From the NCBI GenBank assembly GCA_029882975.1, contig JAOUJW010000016.1:47443-111442 (forward strand): a DNA stretch of 64,000 nucleotides. Reading direction: 5' to 3'. Under the pieces are notes generated by a model, which saw only the letters and a program-made list of their open reading frames with translations, did not search any database and had not been told where the DNA came from. Of this stretch, positions 26,948-35,288 are shown piece by piece. Within the stretch, counting starts at the first letter, position 1; every line of letters starts with the position of its first letter. The position numbers and the translations under genes are program-made. The stretch comes from Gammaproteobacteria bacterium. GTDB lineage: Bacteria > Pseudomonadota > Gammaproteobacteria > SZUA-152.

Positions 26948-27868
26948 ATGAGTATGCAATTTCAACGCACTGCGGATCTCACTGTCATGTTTGCGGATGT
27001 GGCAGGGAGTGTGGGTCTATACACCTCGTATGGTGATATAAGAGCCCACCGCATTGTTACTGACTGCTTGCAAACAATGTCTAGTCTCATTTCCAAAAAT
27101 CACGGGCGCGTCGTGGAGACCATTGGAGATGAGGTTATGTCCGTGTTTCCCAATCCGGATACAGCCATGAACGCAGCGTGTTCTATTCAGGATGCAGTTC
27201 AAATCGACAGTGAATTGGGATTTCCGTTAGGAGTACGTATCGGTTTTCATCAAGGGCCCACAGTAGTGGATAATGGCCATCCGTTTGGCGATACAGTGAA
27301 CGTGGCAGCACGAATGGTTGCCATTGCCAAAGCCGGTCAAATTCTCATTTCGCAACAAACCTTTTTACGTTTATCCCGGGAAAATCGTGCCAGAACCCGG
27401 CATTTCAATCGCATACTGCTAAAAGGAAAAATCAGTCCAACGGATATTCATGAGGTAGTGTGGGATGATATGGACAGCACCAAAAGTTATGTCAAACGCC
27501 ACAGCCACAGCTTTAATCGTCAGCAAGTGGCCGGGGTGCGCATTACTTATGGGGCCAAGACGCTGGATGTCAGTGAGTTTCAACCGGAAATTTCTCTGGG
27601 GCGTTCCGAGCATTGCGAAATTGTGGTGGAATCCGAGCTGGCTTCACGGCTGCATTCTTCCTTGCAGTACCAGCAGGGCAGGGTAGTGCTGACCGATAAG
27701 AGTACAAACGGTACATTTGTACGTACTCAAAATGGTAAACGACAAAATGATTCTTTGTCTTTGCATTTGCATCATGAGGATTGGCTCATGCAAAGCAAGG
27801 GGGTTATTAGTTTGGGTGAACCCATTACCGCTGATAATGAACGGCTGATATTTTTTGAGTGTTTTTAA
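26948..27868 (+). CDS. Class III nucleotide cyclase domain fused to FHA domain
   Basis: A 306-residue cytoplasmic protein. Residues about 8-170 form a class III adenylate/guanylate cyclase homology domain with the two metal-binding aspartates, Asp17 (FADVAGS) and Asp61 (TIGDEVMSVF), and the transition-state pair in NVAARM (Asn118, Arg122). Residues about 195-290 are an FHA domain: ISLGRSEHCEIVV, a serine/arginine/His segment (ASRLHSSL) and STNGTFV. FHA domains bind phosphothreonine, so cyclase output may be tied to a Ser/Thr kinase, none of which lies in this window. The product nucleotide cannot be decided. Confidence 0.92.
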   Translation: MSMQFQRTADLTVMFADVAGSVGLYTSYGDIRAHRIVTDCLQTMSSLISKNHGRVVETIGDEVMSVFPNPDTAMNAACSIQDAVQIDSELGFPLGVRIGFHQGPTVVDNGHPFGDTVNVAARMVAIAKAGQILISQQTFLRLSRENRARTRHFNRILLKGKISPTDIHEVVWDDMDSTKSYVKRHSHSFNRQQVAGVRITYGAKTLDVSEFQPEISLGRSEHCEIVVESELASRLHSSLQYQQGRVVLTDKSTNGTFVRTQNGKRQNDSLSLHLHHEDWLMQSKGVISLGEPITADNERLIFFECF

Positions 27869-27922
27869 GACCTAACTTACCTGACGCTCCAAATCCATCT
27901 GTAAGCTACATTGAGACGGCAC

Positions 27923-28717
27923 TTACATCCCTCGCGACTCCTTCACGGTCTCATAGGCTTTCTTAATTTCCTGAGTTTTTTCCGTTGCCAGCTTCATCAT
28001 TTCCTCGGGTAAACCCTTGGCCACCAGTTTGTCCGGGTGGTGCTGGTTCATAAGGCGACGGTAGGCTTTTTTAACCTCGTCATTGTCAGCGGATTTGGTC
28101 ACTCCCAAAACAGCATAAGCGTCGTTGAGTGTGGTTTTCGCACTGGGCCGGCTGGTTGCCCGGTAGTCGTAGGAAAAATGCTGTTGCGCTTGAACCATTT
28201 TGATGAGTTGTTCCATCACCATGCCAGGAAAGCCCAACTGGGCACCGATATGTTTGAGGGTATCTTTTTCTTGCGGGTGTATCACATCGTCGGCCAGTAC
28301 GGTGGCGATGAGAATTTCCAAAAACATTTGCATCAAATTGCGACGCTGGTGACACTCTCGTTTAAATTGTACCAGGATGGCATCTACGTCAAAATCTGAT
28401 GACTTGCCTTGCTGGAATAAACGAATAGCGATATTCCTTTGCTCCGTATCCAGTTGCATCTGGTCCATGACCTGGCGCGCCAATTGAATCTCACTCTCGG
28501 ACACCCGACCGTCGGCTTTGGCCAAGTAACCCATGACAGAAAATGTGGCGGTAAAGAATACAGTTTGAACCCGTTCGGTGTCTTCCGGTTCGTCCAGTTC
28601 GAGTCGATTCAGGCCCTTGTCCAGTTGATGGCCTAACGCAGCACCTAAAGCGGCGCCAATAGGTCCACCCGCCATAAAACCAAATGCACCACCTACAATT
28701 TTTCCCCACCAGCTCAT
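27923..28717 (-). CDS. djlA: DnaJ-like membrane co-chaperone DjlA
   Basis: A 264-residue protein. The N-terminus has one Gly/Ala-rich hydrophobic segment (KIVGGAFGFMAGGPIGAALG) that anchors it to the inner membrane. Residues about 50-175 are a TerB-like helical domain with acidic motifs LAKADGRVSESEI and LADDVIHPQEKDTL. The C-terminal J domain (about 200-264) has the HPD motif in NQHHPDKL, which stimulates DnaK ATPase. Order and length match DjlA of E. coli. It is convergent with the cyclase-FHA gene and follows the TraB/GumN gene by 45 bp on the same strand. Confidence 0.95.
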   Translation of the reverse strand: MSWWGKIVGGAFGFMAGGPIGAALGAALGHQLDKGLNRLELDEPEDTERVQTVFFTATFSVMGYLAKADGRVSESEIQLARQVMDQMQLDTEQRNIAIRLFQQGKSSDFDVDAILVQFKRECHQRRNLMQMFLEILIATVLADDVIHPQEKDTLKHIGAQLGFPGMVMEQLIKMVQAQQHFSYDYRATSRPSAKTTLNDAYAVLGVTKSADNDEVKKAYRRLMNQHHPDKLVAKGLPEEMMKLATEKTQEIKKAYETVKESRGM

Positions 28718-28762
28718 GAAAATCCTAACCTGTAATCAGCAGATGTCTCTGCACACCGCATT

Positions 28763-29653
28763 TTATTGTTGTTGAACCGAGTAACCCTTTTTCTGAAGCA
28801 GGGCTACTATACCATCCTTTCCGACCAGGTGTCCCGCTCCAACTACGACGAAGTAGGTGTTGGAGCGTTGCAGAAAGGTTTCTATTTTCTGCGCCATTTT
28901 TTTGTTACGTTGAGTGAACATCAGATCCTGAATCTGTGCCAATTGCGGGTATTCTTTTTCGGGTTGTTCTACGAGCATGGCAGCCAGCGTCTTAGCATCG
29001 CCATTTTGCCAGGCGGAAACGATTTGTTTGATTTGTGAATCCATTTGCGCAAATTGTATGAGAGTATACTTAAGAAATGCCTCCTGGTTCGGCAGGTTAA
29101 AAAAAAGCTCCAGTTGTTCCTGGGACGACTCCAACTCGACAATACTCATCTCCGGATATTTTTCCGCGCGACGAATAAAGTGCAAATCCAGTCCGTACTC
29201 CGGTAGAAAGCCCATGCTGACCATTTTCATGATACTCAAAGTCATGGCCAGAAAACCGGGGCGGGTGTTAAGAAACCCTTCCGGAGGCAGCCCTTGCTTG
29301 CGCACAAACGTATCCAATAGCGAGAGGGTTTCTTGATCGACATGCTTTTGCAACGAATCTCCCGGCGGATAGATTCCCTTGGCGAGAATGGTTTGCTGCA
29401 TTTCGATTTCACTAATATTGTTGATGTTCACTTCAACCGCCAAAATCGATGCGTTTTTGAAGGCTTTTTCCACCTCCGGTCTTAGCGGATAGAATTCGGG
29501 TTTGGCAAAGTGAATGGAGCCGAATAAGTACACCACGGATTTTTCCGATTGTACTTTCCACAAAAAGGATCGCGCCTCCACATTTTGGGAGGTAAAAACG
29601 GCAAGGCTGGAGTGCAGTAACAAAAGAGTTACGAAAACAAATCGGAATTTCAT
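28763..29653 (-). CDS. TraB/GumN family secreted protein
   Basis: A 296-residue exported protein. The ATG at 29651-29653 has AGGA upstream and gives a normal signal peptide (FVFVTLLLLHSSLAVF). Family signatures: FLWKVQSEKSVVYLFGSIHF, LAVEVNI, GLDLHFIRRAEK, IVELESSQEQLELF and the late VVVGAGHLVGKDGIVALL. The two GxxH-type motifs fit the proposed metal-dependent protease/Tiki-like fold of the family, though a substrate is not known. Positioned upstream of djlA on the same strand. Confidence 0.9.
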   Translation of the reverse strand: MKFRFVFVTLLLLHSSLAVFTSQNVEARSFLWKVQSEKSVVYLFGSIHFAKPEFYPLRPEVEKAFKNASILAVEVNINNISEIEMQQTILAKGIYPPGDSLQKHVDQETLSLLDTFVRKQGLPPEGFLNTRPGFLAMTLSIMKMVSMGFLPEYGLDLHFIRRAEKYPEMSIVELESSQEQLELFFNLPNQEAFLKYTLIQFAQMDSQIKQIVSAWQNGDAKTLAAMLVEQPEKEYPQLAQIQDLMFTQRNKKMAQKIETFLQRSNTYFVVVGAGHLVGKDGIVALLQKKGYSVQQQ

Positions 29654-30010
29654 ATTTGTCCTGTTGAGCATCGGTTTCAGTGGGATTTTAACCAAAATGT
29701 AAATAGATTGCCCGGTTTGTTTGTGCCAAAACGCACAAAAATCAGGTTCGTTCGGATTTAAATGAGTCTTGTCGGTGTAATCGGGTAAACCCGGCGCAAT
29801 CGCTTAGGCAAAAAGTCGACACTTTTAGGGAATTGTTTTCCGGTGGAAATTTAGCAGTATGGTATCGAAAAATGTATTGTGTAGCGGATTGGAGCTGAGT
29901 CTGTTGTTATTACGTTTATCGGGTGGGTAAAACAAGCCCACCCGAGGGTTGATGTTTCGGTGATTTGATGTTTTGGTGTAAAGTTGTTCGGCTTGCTTAA
30001 GCGTTGATTG
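29654..30010. other. Non-coding stretch of 357 bp with one strong hairpin
   Basis: It holds the promoter side of the TraB/GumN gene and the 3' flank of the Met-Gly peptide gene. No open frame here has a ribosome binding site. The only clear structure is the hairpin at 29920-29944. Confidence 0.5.
29920..29944 (-). terminator. Perfect 8-bp hairpin downstream of the Met-Gly peptide gene
   Basis: CGGGTGGG pairs perfectly with CCCACCCG across nine bases, 66 bp beyond the peptide stop codon. There is no T run on the minus strand, so it could be a weak terminator or an mRNA 3' stabiliser. Confidence 0.45.
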
Positions 30011-30094
30011 TTACATTCCGCCCATACCGCCGCCCATACCGCCACCCATACCGCCCATGCCACCACCGCCCATACCGCCGCCCATTCCGCCCAT
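30011..30094 (-). CDS. 27-residue Met-Gly repeat micro-protein
   Basis: Too short for ordinary gene calling but well supported. ATG at 30092-30094 is preceded by GGAGGA with six bases of spacing (revcomp of 30101-30106). The frame encodes only methionine and glycine: nine Met spaced by two to four Gly, ending GGM and TAA. The composition resembles the GGM-repeat tail of GroEL and Met-rich copper(I)-binding segments, but here it stands alone. The reading frame uses GGC, GGT and GGA codons, so it is not a simple DNA triplet repeat. Function unknown; metal binding or chaperone-tail mimicry are only possibilities. Confidence 0.6.
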   Translation of the reverse strand: MGGMGGGMGGGGMGGMGGGMGGGMGGM

Positions 30095-30278
30095 GGCTAT
30101 TCCTCCACATTGAGTTGGTTGATACTGCAGGTTACACTTGCAAACTGGTTTTTCGCAAAGTAATAAAAGCTCCATTTAATTATTGGTCGGTAATGCATGC
30201 GAATCAAGTAAATTAACGAAATATATAAGTTTACTGTATTACTTTACTATTATTTGCAGCTATATAAGAGTGATTTCT

Positions 30279-30773
30279 GTGTCAATCAAAAAATACAATG
30301 ACGACGCGATTAATAAACAACGTATGGTTCCGGATATAGCGCCAGGTTTTGTTGTTTTTATATTTGGAATTCGCATTAATAAAATCTGGATGCTGCATAA
30401 ATGGATTCCTGTCGTCCGTTCCTTTAAGCGAATGCTCAGTGAGTTGCAAGAGCATCCGGAATGGGGCTTGTTACATTTTGATTATTGGTCAGGAAATCCA
30501 AGAGTCAGTGTTCAATATTGGCGCTCTTATGATGATTTGCTGGGGTATGCGCGAGACAAAGGCGCACGTCACTTTCCGGCTTGGTTTAATTTCAACAATG
30601 AAATCAGCGGCAGTGGTGCGGTTGGCTTGTGGCATGAGACCTTTGTGGTGCAAGAGGGAAGCTTTGAAGCGGTTTATAAAAATGTGCCAGCCTTGGGAAT
30701 GGGAAAGGCGGGTGGTTTGAAACTGCGGGATGGTCCGAAAATCTCATTGCGAAGCGGGAAAACGGAGCTGTGA
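30279..30773 (+). CDS. DUF4188 family protein (monooxygenase-like)
   Basis: About 164 residues from a GTG at 30279 with AAGAG eight bases upstream. A GTG at 30270 and an ATG at 30183 are alternatives; the leader from 30183 is unlike the family. Diagnostic stretches: FVVFIFGIRINKIWMLHKW, FKRMLSELQEHPEWGLLHFD, VQYWRSYDDLLGYARDK, FNFNNEISGSGAVGLWHETF and the final YKNVPALGMGKAG. The family has the dimeric alpha-beta barrel look of ABM-type monooxygenases, but no reaction is established. It is convergent with the small heat-shock gene and shares a hairpin with it. Confidence 0.9.
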   Translation: MSIKKYNDDAINKQRMVPDIAPGFVVFIFGIRINKIWMLHKWIPVVRSFKRMLSELQEHPEWGLLHFDYWSGNPRVSVQYWRSYDDLLGYARDKGARHFPAWFNFNNEISGSGAVGLWHETFVVQEGSFEAVYKNVPALGMGKAGGLKLRDGPKISLRSGKTEL

Positions 30774-30794
30774 GGTGTTAAACCACACAGCTCC
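30764..30794. terminator. Shared hairpin between convergent genes
   Basis: GGAGCTGTG-a-GGT pairs with ACC-a-CACAGCTCC around GTTAA. It overlaps the DUF4188 stop codon and lies 14 bp beyond the heat-shock gene stop. On the minus strand it runs into GTTTTCCC, so it probably terminates the heat-shock mRNA. Confidence 0.7.
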
Positions 30795-30807
30795 AATTCA
30801 TTGTAAT

Positions 30808-31260
30808 TCAATTAATGGTGATTTCTGTTTTTTTGGCTTTTTTAACTTCCAGTTTGGGTAAAGTCAATTCCAGTACTCCGTCTTTAAAGTTGGCTTTGAC
30901 TTTGTCCTTGTCGATGGCTTCGCCTAAGCGCATGCTGCGGCTGAATTTGCCGTAGTGACGCTCATGTCGTAAAACCACTTCACCCTCTTTTTCTTCGATT
31001 TCACCTTTCGTTTCTGCGCTGATGGTGAGCATATCGTCCTGCAGATTGACGTGAATGTCTTCCTTCATAACGCCGGGAAGATCAGCCTTAATGAGATATT
31101 CTTTATCCCGTTCCTTGACATCAATGGCAGGGCAGTGTTTGAGTCCATCACCAAAGGTTTGTTGCATGGGGCGGAAGAAACCTTCAAACAGGTTTTCAAA
31201 GGGCTCGTCAAACCAGCCCCAGCTGAGTCCTTTACTCGGAGATTTTCGAAGTTCTTTCAT
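30808..31260 (-). CDS. Small heat-shock protein, Hsp20/alpha-crystallin family
   Basis: A 150-residue holdase chaperone. The N-terminal arm (to about residue 40) is rich in Phe and Pro. The alpha-crystallin domain covers about 42-140: AIDVKERDKEYLIKADLPGV, RHERHYGKFSRSMRL and the family signature FKDGVLELTLPK. The C-terminal ITI is the IxI tail that mediates oligomer formation. An AAGGAGGT ribosome binding site lies 5 bases upstream. A canonical sigma-32 promoter sits about 100 bp upstream, so the gene is heat-shock induced. Confidence 0.97.
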   Translation of the reverse strand: MKELRKSPSKGLSWGWFDEPFENLFEGFFRPMQQTFGDGLKHCPAIDVKERDKEYLIKADLPGVMKEDIHVNLQDDMLTISAETKGEIEEKEGEVVLRHERHYGKFSRSMRLGEAIDKDKVKANFKDGVLELTLPKLEVKKAKKTEITIN

Positions 31261-31359
31261 GATACACCTCCTTCGATTTCTTCAATTTAAATTCCCCCTA
31301 AACAATATATACACCATGTATTGCTTCGGGGCCTTGATGCAGCTCATGTTCTTATAAAA

Positions 31360-31389
31360 TTACATGGGGATTAGAGAAAGTTTTTCAAG
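31360..31389 (-). promoter_or_regulatory. Sigma-32 heat-shock promoter of the hsp20 gene
   Basis: Read on the minus strand: CTTGAAA (31389-31383), 13-base spacer, CCCCATGTAA (31369-31360). This matches the RpoH consensus CTTGAAA-N13/14-CCCCATnT at every core position. Predicted 5' UTR is about 95 nt. The -35 lies 35 bp past the addA-like stop codon. Confidence 0.92.
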
Positions 31390-31423
31390 GGTTGGATCGG
31401 GGGGCGAGCGTTGGCCTGCGGGT

Positions 31424-34400
31424 TTAAGCGTACTCGCATAAAGTAACACTATGGGTGAATAGAAGAAAGCTTCTTACTGACAGCTCGGGGCGACTTTGTT
31501 GTATACCCTGATGGTACAGTTCCAATTGTTCCGCGTAGTGCCGCTGTAACAATTGTAGATCCTTGGGGTGGGTCACCGGGTGGCTTTTGTAATCAATAAT
31601 CAGCGCTTCCTGGCTGCGAAAGATGACTCGGTCGATGATGCCGAACACCGTGCCATTTGCGCTTTCATAGGCGATATTCATTTCATTGTGGGCGTGGTCA
31701 TACTGCGTCGGGTCGAAAATCCAACGTGTCTCTTTATGGGTGAACACAGCATTGGCTTCAGTATACCAAGCGTCCAGCGGCTGCTCTTCGTCCAGTATGT
31801 ATTCATTATTGATTATGTTGAGGATTTCACCTCGAGTCCGGTTTTCGCATAGTAATTGTAAAATACGATGAATAATACGCCCGCGAATGAGTTGGTCCGC
31901 TTCGCCTGCAACTTGTAGATTGTCGTAGCGTAAAACGTCTCCTTGGCGGTCAACAAGCAAACCTTTATCACTGGGGGCAATTTCTTTTGTGACCGTGTTT
32001 GTGCCCAGTATGGCTGCAATATTTTGCAGTGCCGCATCCAGCTCTACTAATGGAACACGTTGCGGCTCCTCGTAGTTGATCGTGCCCATAACGCCACTTT
32101 GGATTTGTGTATAAGGCTGTTGCCGGTTGTGCAATTGCAGTTGCTTGTCGATGATGCCATACCAGCCGGAGTTTTCAGGTTTCTCACAACTACCGCTGAT
32201 AAACAACCATTGGCGGGCTCGGGTCAGGGCAACATACAGGAGGTTAGCCTCTTCGCGTTGCTGCGCGAGTGTTTCCGTGTTTATGATGTCGCCGGTCAGT
32301 TCATCCAGATGGTCTTTCTTTGGAGTTAACATAAAACGTGCAGGTTTTTCCGCCTGTGCGGGCCATTTCACCAAGGCTTGGTAGGCGTTGGCTCTTTGGC
32401 CGCTGTCGGCTGCGTCCGCTAAAAATACCACCGGGGCCTCCATGCCTTTGGATGCGTGAATGGTCATAATGCGAACTTTGGACTCTCCCTGGGTTACGTT
32501 ACCTTCGTCCGGCCCATCTTGTTCCGAAGCTTGCAGCATCTGTACATTGGCAAGAAAACGGCTGATGCTGGGGTAGCGTCCGGAGTCTGTTTCCAACGCC
32601 AATTCGATAAATCGGGTGAGATTGGCTCCGGCACTTTGTTTCATGTGGGCCGGGTATGCGGCTTGATAGCGGTTGAGTAAATTGGCTTCGGTGTAAATGC
32701 GGTCCAATAAATCGTGTACCGGTACGGTACCGGTTGCGTCTATCCATTGCTTCAAGAGTTTCCATGCATGGGATAGATTCAGGTTGATTGAGGTGGCAGA
32801 GGATTCAACCCGTTGTTGCAAGCGCGCCAACCAATTGCCTTTTCCGCTGTTGGCCAGTGTCATAAGGTCTTGTTCACTGCAACTGAATATGGGGCTGCGT
32901 AATACCGTGGCCAGAGACAGGTTGTTGTAAGGTGCGGTCAGGAACTGTAGCAAGGCAATAAGGTCACGTATTTCCAGGCTTTCCAGTAGAGTACCCCGTT
33001 GTGCGCTGTGATAAGGAATTCCGGCCTCGCGTAAAGCTTGCTCATAAGCGTGGCTATGGCTGCGCTTGCGTAACAAAATCATAATATCCTGGTACTGCAT
33101 GGTGCGGCTATTTCCTCCCACGTCAACGGGAGTTTGCTCCTGTACCAGTTTTTGGATGATATTCGCTATTTCGCAACCTTCACGGTAATGGCGGGTGTCT
33201 TCAAATTCCGTTCGTGGTTGGAGCAGGGGGTTGCGTAGACCTGCGGGTGTCGTTTCCTCTGTCACTTCTTTGAGTAACAAGGGTAACAGTTCCACATGAC
33301 CCCAAAGGTTTTCGTGCACGGTGTGATGTTCTTGAAAGTCGTAAATCTTTTCATGTAAGTCGCCGTCTGTAAAAACATAATTAACACATTGCATAATAGC
33401 CGGTGCGGAACGCCGCGATGTTGCCAGGGTTTGTGACTGTCCGCCCAGTCGTTGCTCGATCCAATCTTGGGCGGTATCGAACAGTTCAGGAGCGGCACGA
33501 CGAAAACGATAGATGGATTGTTTTTTATCCCCCACAAGAAATACGCTGCGGCCGTTGTGTTCCTTAGAGGCTAACTCTTCCAGTAATGGCGCAATTAAGT
33601 GCCACTGAGTGGGATTGGTATCCTGGAACTCGTCGATAAGTAGATGATTGATACGTTGGTCCAGTTTGTATTGGATCCAGTGGGCATTGTCGGAATGGTT
33701 GAGTAAGCAATAGGTTTTCCATTCCAGGTCGGTAAAGTCCAATAAGCGTCGCTCGGCTTTTAGATTTTGAAACTCCCGGAGCAAGTCACTGCCGACGTTA
33801 TACCAAGCGCAACTGGCATGGTGGAGTTTCAGACGCTTGATCCTGTCATTGCAATACACCAGCTTGGTCGAAACCTTATAGTGTATTTCCAAAAAACGGT
33901 CGGCGCCTGCGTGGCCCATTTTCTTTGTCATCACATTGGAAGGTTTGCGTGAACGTACCTCTCCTTGGCGTGTTAAAAAGACGTCAGCAACACCGGGGTA
34001 GGCTTTCCCCGGGTTACCGTCCGCGATAAAACCTTGGGCCATTTCCAACAGTCGTGCGTTTTTTTGGTTTGATGTGGTGGGGTGCAATGCTAATAACCGT
34101 TTGAAATCTTCAACCCAGTCCAGGGTTTCTGTATCAAAAAATGCTTCAATTGGATTGGTGTTCGGATCAATTTTAAGAGTCTGTTGTAGTTTTTCCTGAG
34201 CGTAAGCCACACTGTCGTGCTGTTCCCGGGTATAGGCCCACCAATCACTGCGATGCTCCAGAAAACTGTAGAGGGCGGTTTTGGTATTTCCGAGACTGCC
34301 GCAATGAGTAAACAAATGCTCCAGGTCCCGGGCGATACTCGACTCCGGTTGTCGGGTCAATCGTTGCTGCAGGAGATCCCAGGCTGTAGCCATAAGTTCA

Positions 34401-34828
34401 GAAGTGGATTCCAGTAATTCGAAGCCGGGTGGGACATCCGCTTCCAAGGGGAAACGCTGCAGAATTTCCTGGCAGAAGGCATGGAAGGTTGTGGTACGAA
34501 TGTTTTGTGGTGATTGTAATAGGTCTTCATATAACCAGCGTGCTTTGTTCAAGGTTAAGGGATCTGTGGCTGCCTGAATTTGTTGCAGGTATTGCAGCAG
34601 TTCCGTCTCCGAGCATGCAGCCAGTTGGAATAAGCGATCTGAGAGCCGGGTTTGCATTTCAGCGGCGGCTTTGCGGGTAAAAGTGATGGCCAGTATGGCA
34701 TCCGGTGCGCTGTCCTCCAGCAACAGGCGGATAATGCGCGAGACCAGCATCCACGTTTTACCCGTACCCGCAGATGCACTAACGCTGGCGCTGATGTGAG
34801 GTGAAATAGGGCTGGAACTGTGGCTCAT
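31424..34828 (-). CDS. addA: UvrD-type helicase-nuclease, AddA-like subunit
   Basis: An 1134-residue DNA-end-processing enzyme. The superfamily 1A helicase motifs are present: Walker A SASAGTGKT (about 17-25), motif Ia ITFTRKAAAEM, motif II LLIDEFQDTNPTQW, motif III VGDKKQSIYRFRRA, motif V VRIMTIHASKGMEAPVVF and motif VI YVALTRARQWL. The C-terminal RecB-type nuclease has Asp1066 in GIIDRV and Asp1079-Tyr-Lys1081 in LIIDYKS. With the AddB-like protein encoded upstream it should load onto double-strand ends for recombinational repair, replacing RecBCD. The two genes are separated by a small ORF and a 460-bp gap. Confidence 0.93.
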   Translation of the reverse strand: MSHSSSPISPHISASVSASAGTGKTWMLVSRIIRLLLEDSAPDAILAITFTRKAAAEMQTRLSDRLFQLAACSETELLQYLQQIQAATDPLTLNKARWLYEDLLQSPQNIRTTTFHAFCQEILQRFPLEADVPPGFELLESTSELMATAWDLLQQRLTRQPESSIARDLEHLFTHCGSLGNTKTALYSFLEHRSDWWAYTREQHDSVAYAQEKLQQTLKIDPNTNPIEAFFDTETLDWVEDFKRLLALHPTTSNQKNARLLEMAQGFIADGNPGKAYPGVADVFLTRQGEVRSRKPSNVMTKKMGHAGADRFLEIHYKVSTKLVYCNDRIKRLKLHHASCAWYNVGSDLLREFQNLKAERRLLDFTDLEWKTYCLLNHSDNAHWIQYKLDQRINHLLIDEFQDTNPTQWHLIAPLLEELASKEHNGRSVFLVGDKKQSIYRFRRAAPELFDTAQDWIEQRLGGQSQTLATSRRSAPAIMQCVNYVFTDGDLHEKIYDFQEHHTVHENLWGHVELLPLLLKEVTEETTPAGLRNPLLQPRTEFEDTRHYREGCEIANIIQKLVQEQTPVDVGGNSRTMQYQDIMILLRKRSHSHAYEQALREAGIPYHSAQRGTLLESLEIRDLIALLQFLTAPYNNLSLATVLRSPIFSCSEQDLMTLANSGKGNWLARLQQRVESSATSINLNLSHAWKLLKQWIDATGTVPVHDLLDRIYTEANLLNRYQAAYPAHMKQSAGANLTRFIELALETDSGRYPSISRFLANVQMLQASEQDGPDEGNVTQGESKVRIMTIHASKGMEAPVVFLADAADSGQRANAYQALVKWPAQAEKPARFMLTPKKDHLDELTGDIINTETLAQQREEANLLYVALTRARQWLFISGSCEKPENSGWYGIIDKQLQLHNRQQPYTQIQSGVMGTINYEEPQRVPLVELDAALQNIAAILGTNTVTKEIAPSDKGLLVDRQGDVLRYDNLQVAGEADQLIRGRIIHRILQLLCENRTRGEILNIINNEYILDEEQPLDAWYTEANAVFTHKETRWIFDPTQYDHAHNEMNIAYESANGTVFGIIDRVIFRSQEALIIDYKSHPVTHPKDLQLLQRHYAEQLELYHQGIQQSRPELSVRSFLLFTHSVTLCEYA

Positions 34829-35288
34829 AGGGGCTTACTTTACCGTTTCTGCGGCTGGGATTCACGTGCAATGCGAAAACTGGAATAAATCCAATCGTTT
34901 GATTCTGTTATGAAGGATTTTTTGTTTGTAGGAATTATCGTATATCTGTGTCAGGCAAGACAGGAAAAACCCCCTTCTTCGTCTTATATCTGTTTTAGAT
35001 TAGAGTGTTAACTAATTGATAGTAAAACCAATATAGTAATTAGATTGAGTCAAGCCGCGATTATTTTGTGGTCTATTTCAGGCTTGTGAATTTTATTCAT
35101 TTTGGTATCTTTTCGCTCAGACCTTTCAGCGTTGATTAGCACGGAGGGCCTCAAGGAAGAGAGGAGGGAGTGATGATCATAGGATGTGATTCGGACAACG
35201 GAAGTTCGGAATGGAGGTAGAAATAGGCGGTTTCTTCGGGAGCCGCCTTCTACCACAAAAATGATCATTCTTTAATTAAGCCAGGGTT
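34829..35288. other. Non-coding stretch of 460 bp inside the repair gene cluster
   Basis: It separates addA from the small ORF and addB. It contains the UUCG-capped hairpin annotated separately, a possible stem CAAGCC/GGCTTG (about 35053-35088) and the self-complementary GAGGGCCTC near 35147. A 72-codon frame on the minus strand at 35050-35268 is formed by the reverse of these hairpins and lacks a ribosome binding site. Confidence 0.45.
35173..35254 (+). ncRNA. Candidate structured RNA: micro-ORF followed by UUCG hairpin
   Basis: A very stable hairpin on the plus strand (35216-35254): GGTAGA, a 3-base bulge, AGGCGGTTTC, loop TTCG, GGAGCCGCCT, TCTACC. The cUUCGg tetraloop and the G-U pairs in the upper stem fit RNA made from the plus strand only. 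Just upstream, GGAGGGAGTG and an ATG (35173) open a 15-codon frame whose TAG lies in the 5' arm of the hairpin. The arrangement resembles a leader peptide with an attenuator, but no plus-strand gene follows. Family not recognised. Confidence 0.35.

Noticed and set aside
29851..30066. 71-codon minus-strand frame rich in Trp, Ala and Val over the Met-Gly region
   Set aside because: It is a different frame of the Gly-Met repeat; the Met-Gly frame has the ribosome site and a proper stop, this one does not.
35050..35268. 72-codon minus-strand frame in the repair cluster gap
   Set aside because: It is mostly the complement of structured plus-strand sequence, lacks a ribosome site and resembles no protein family.
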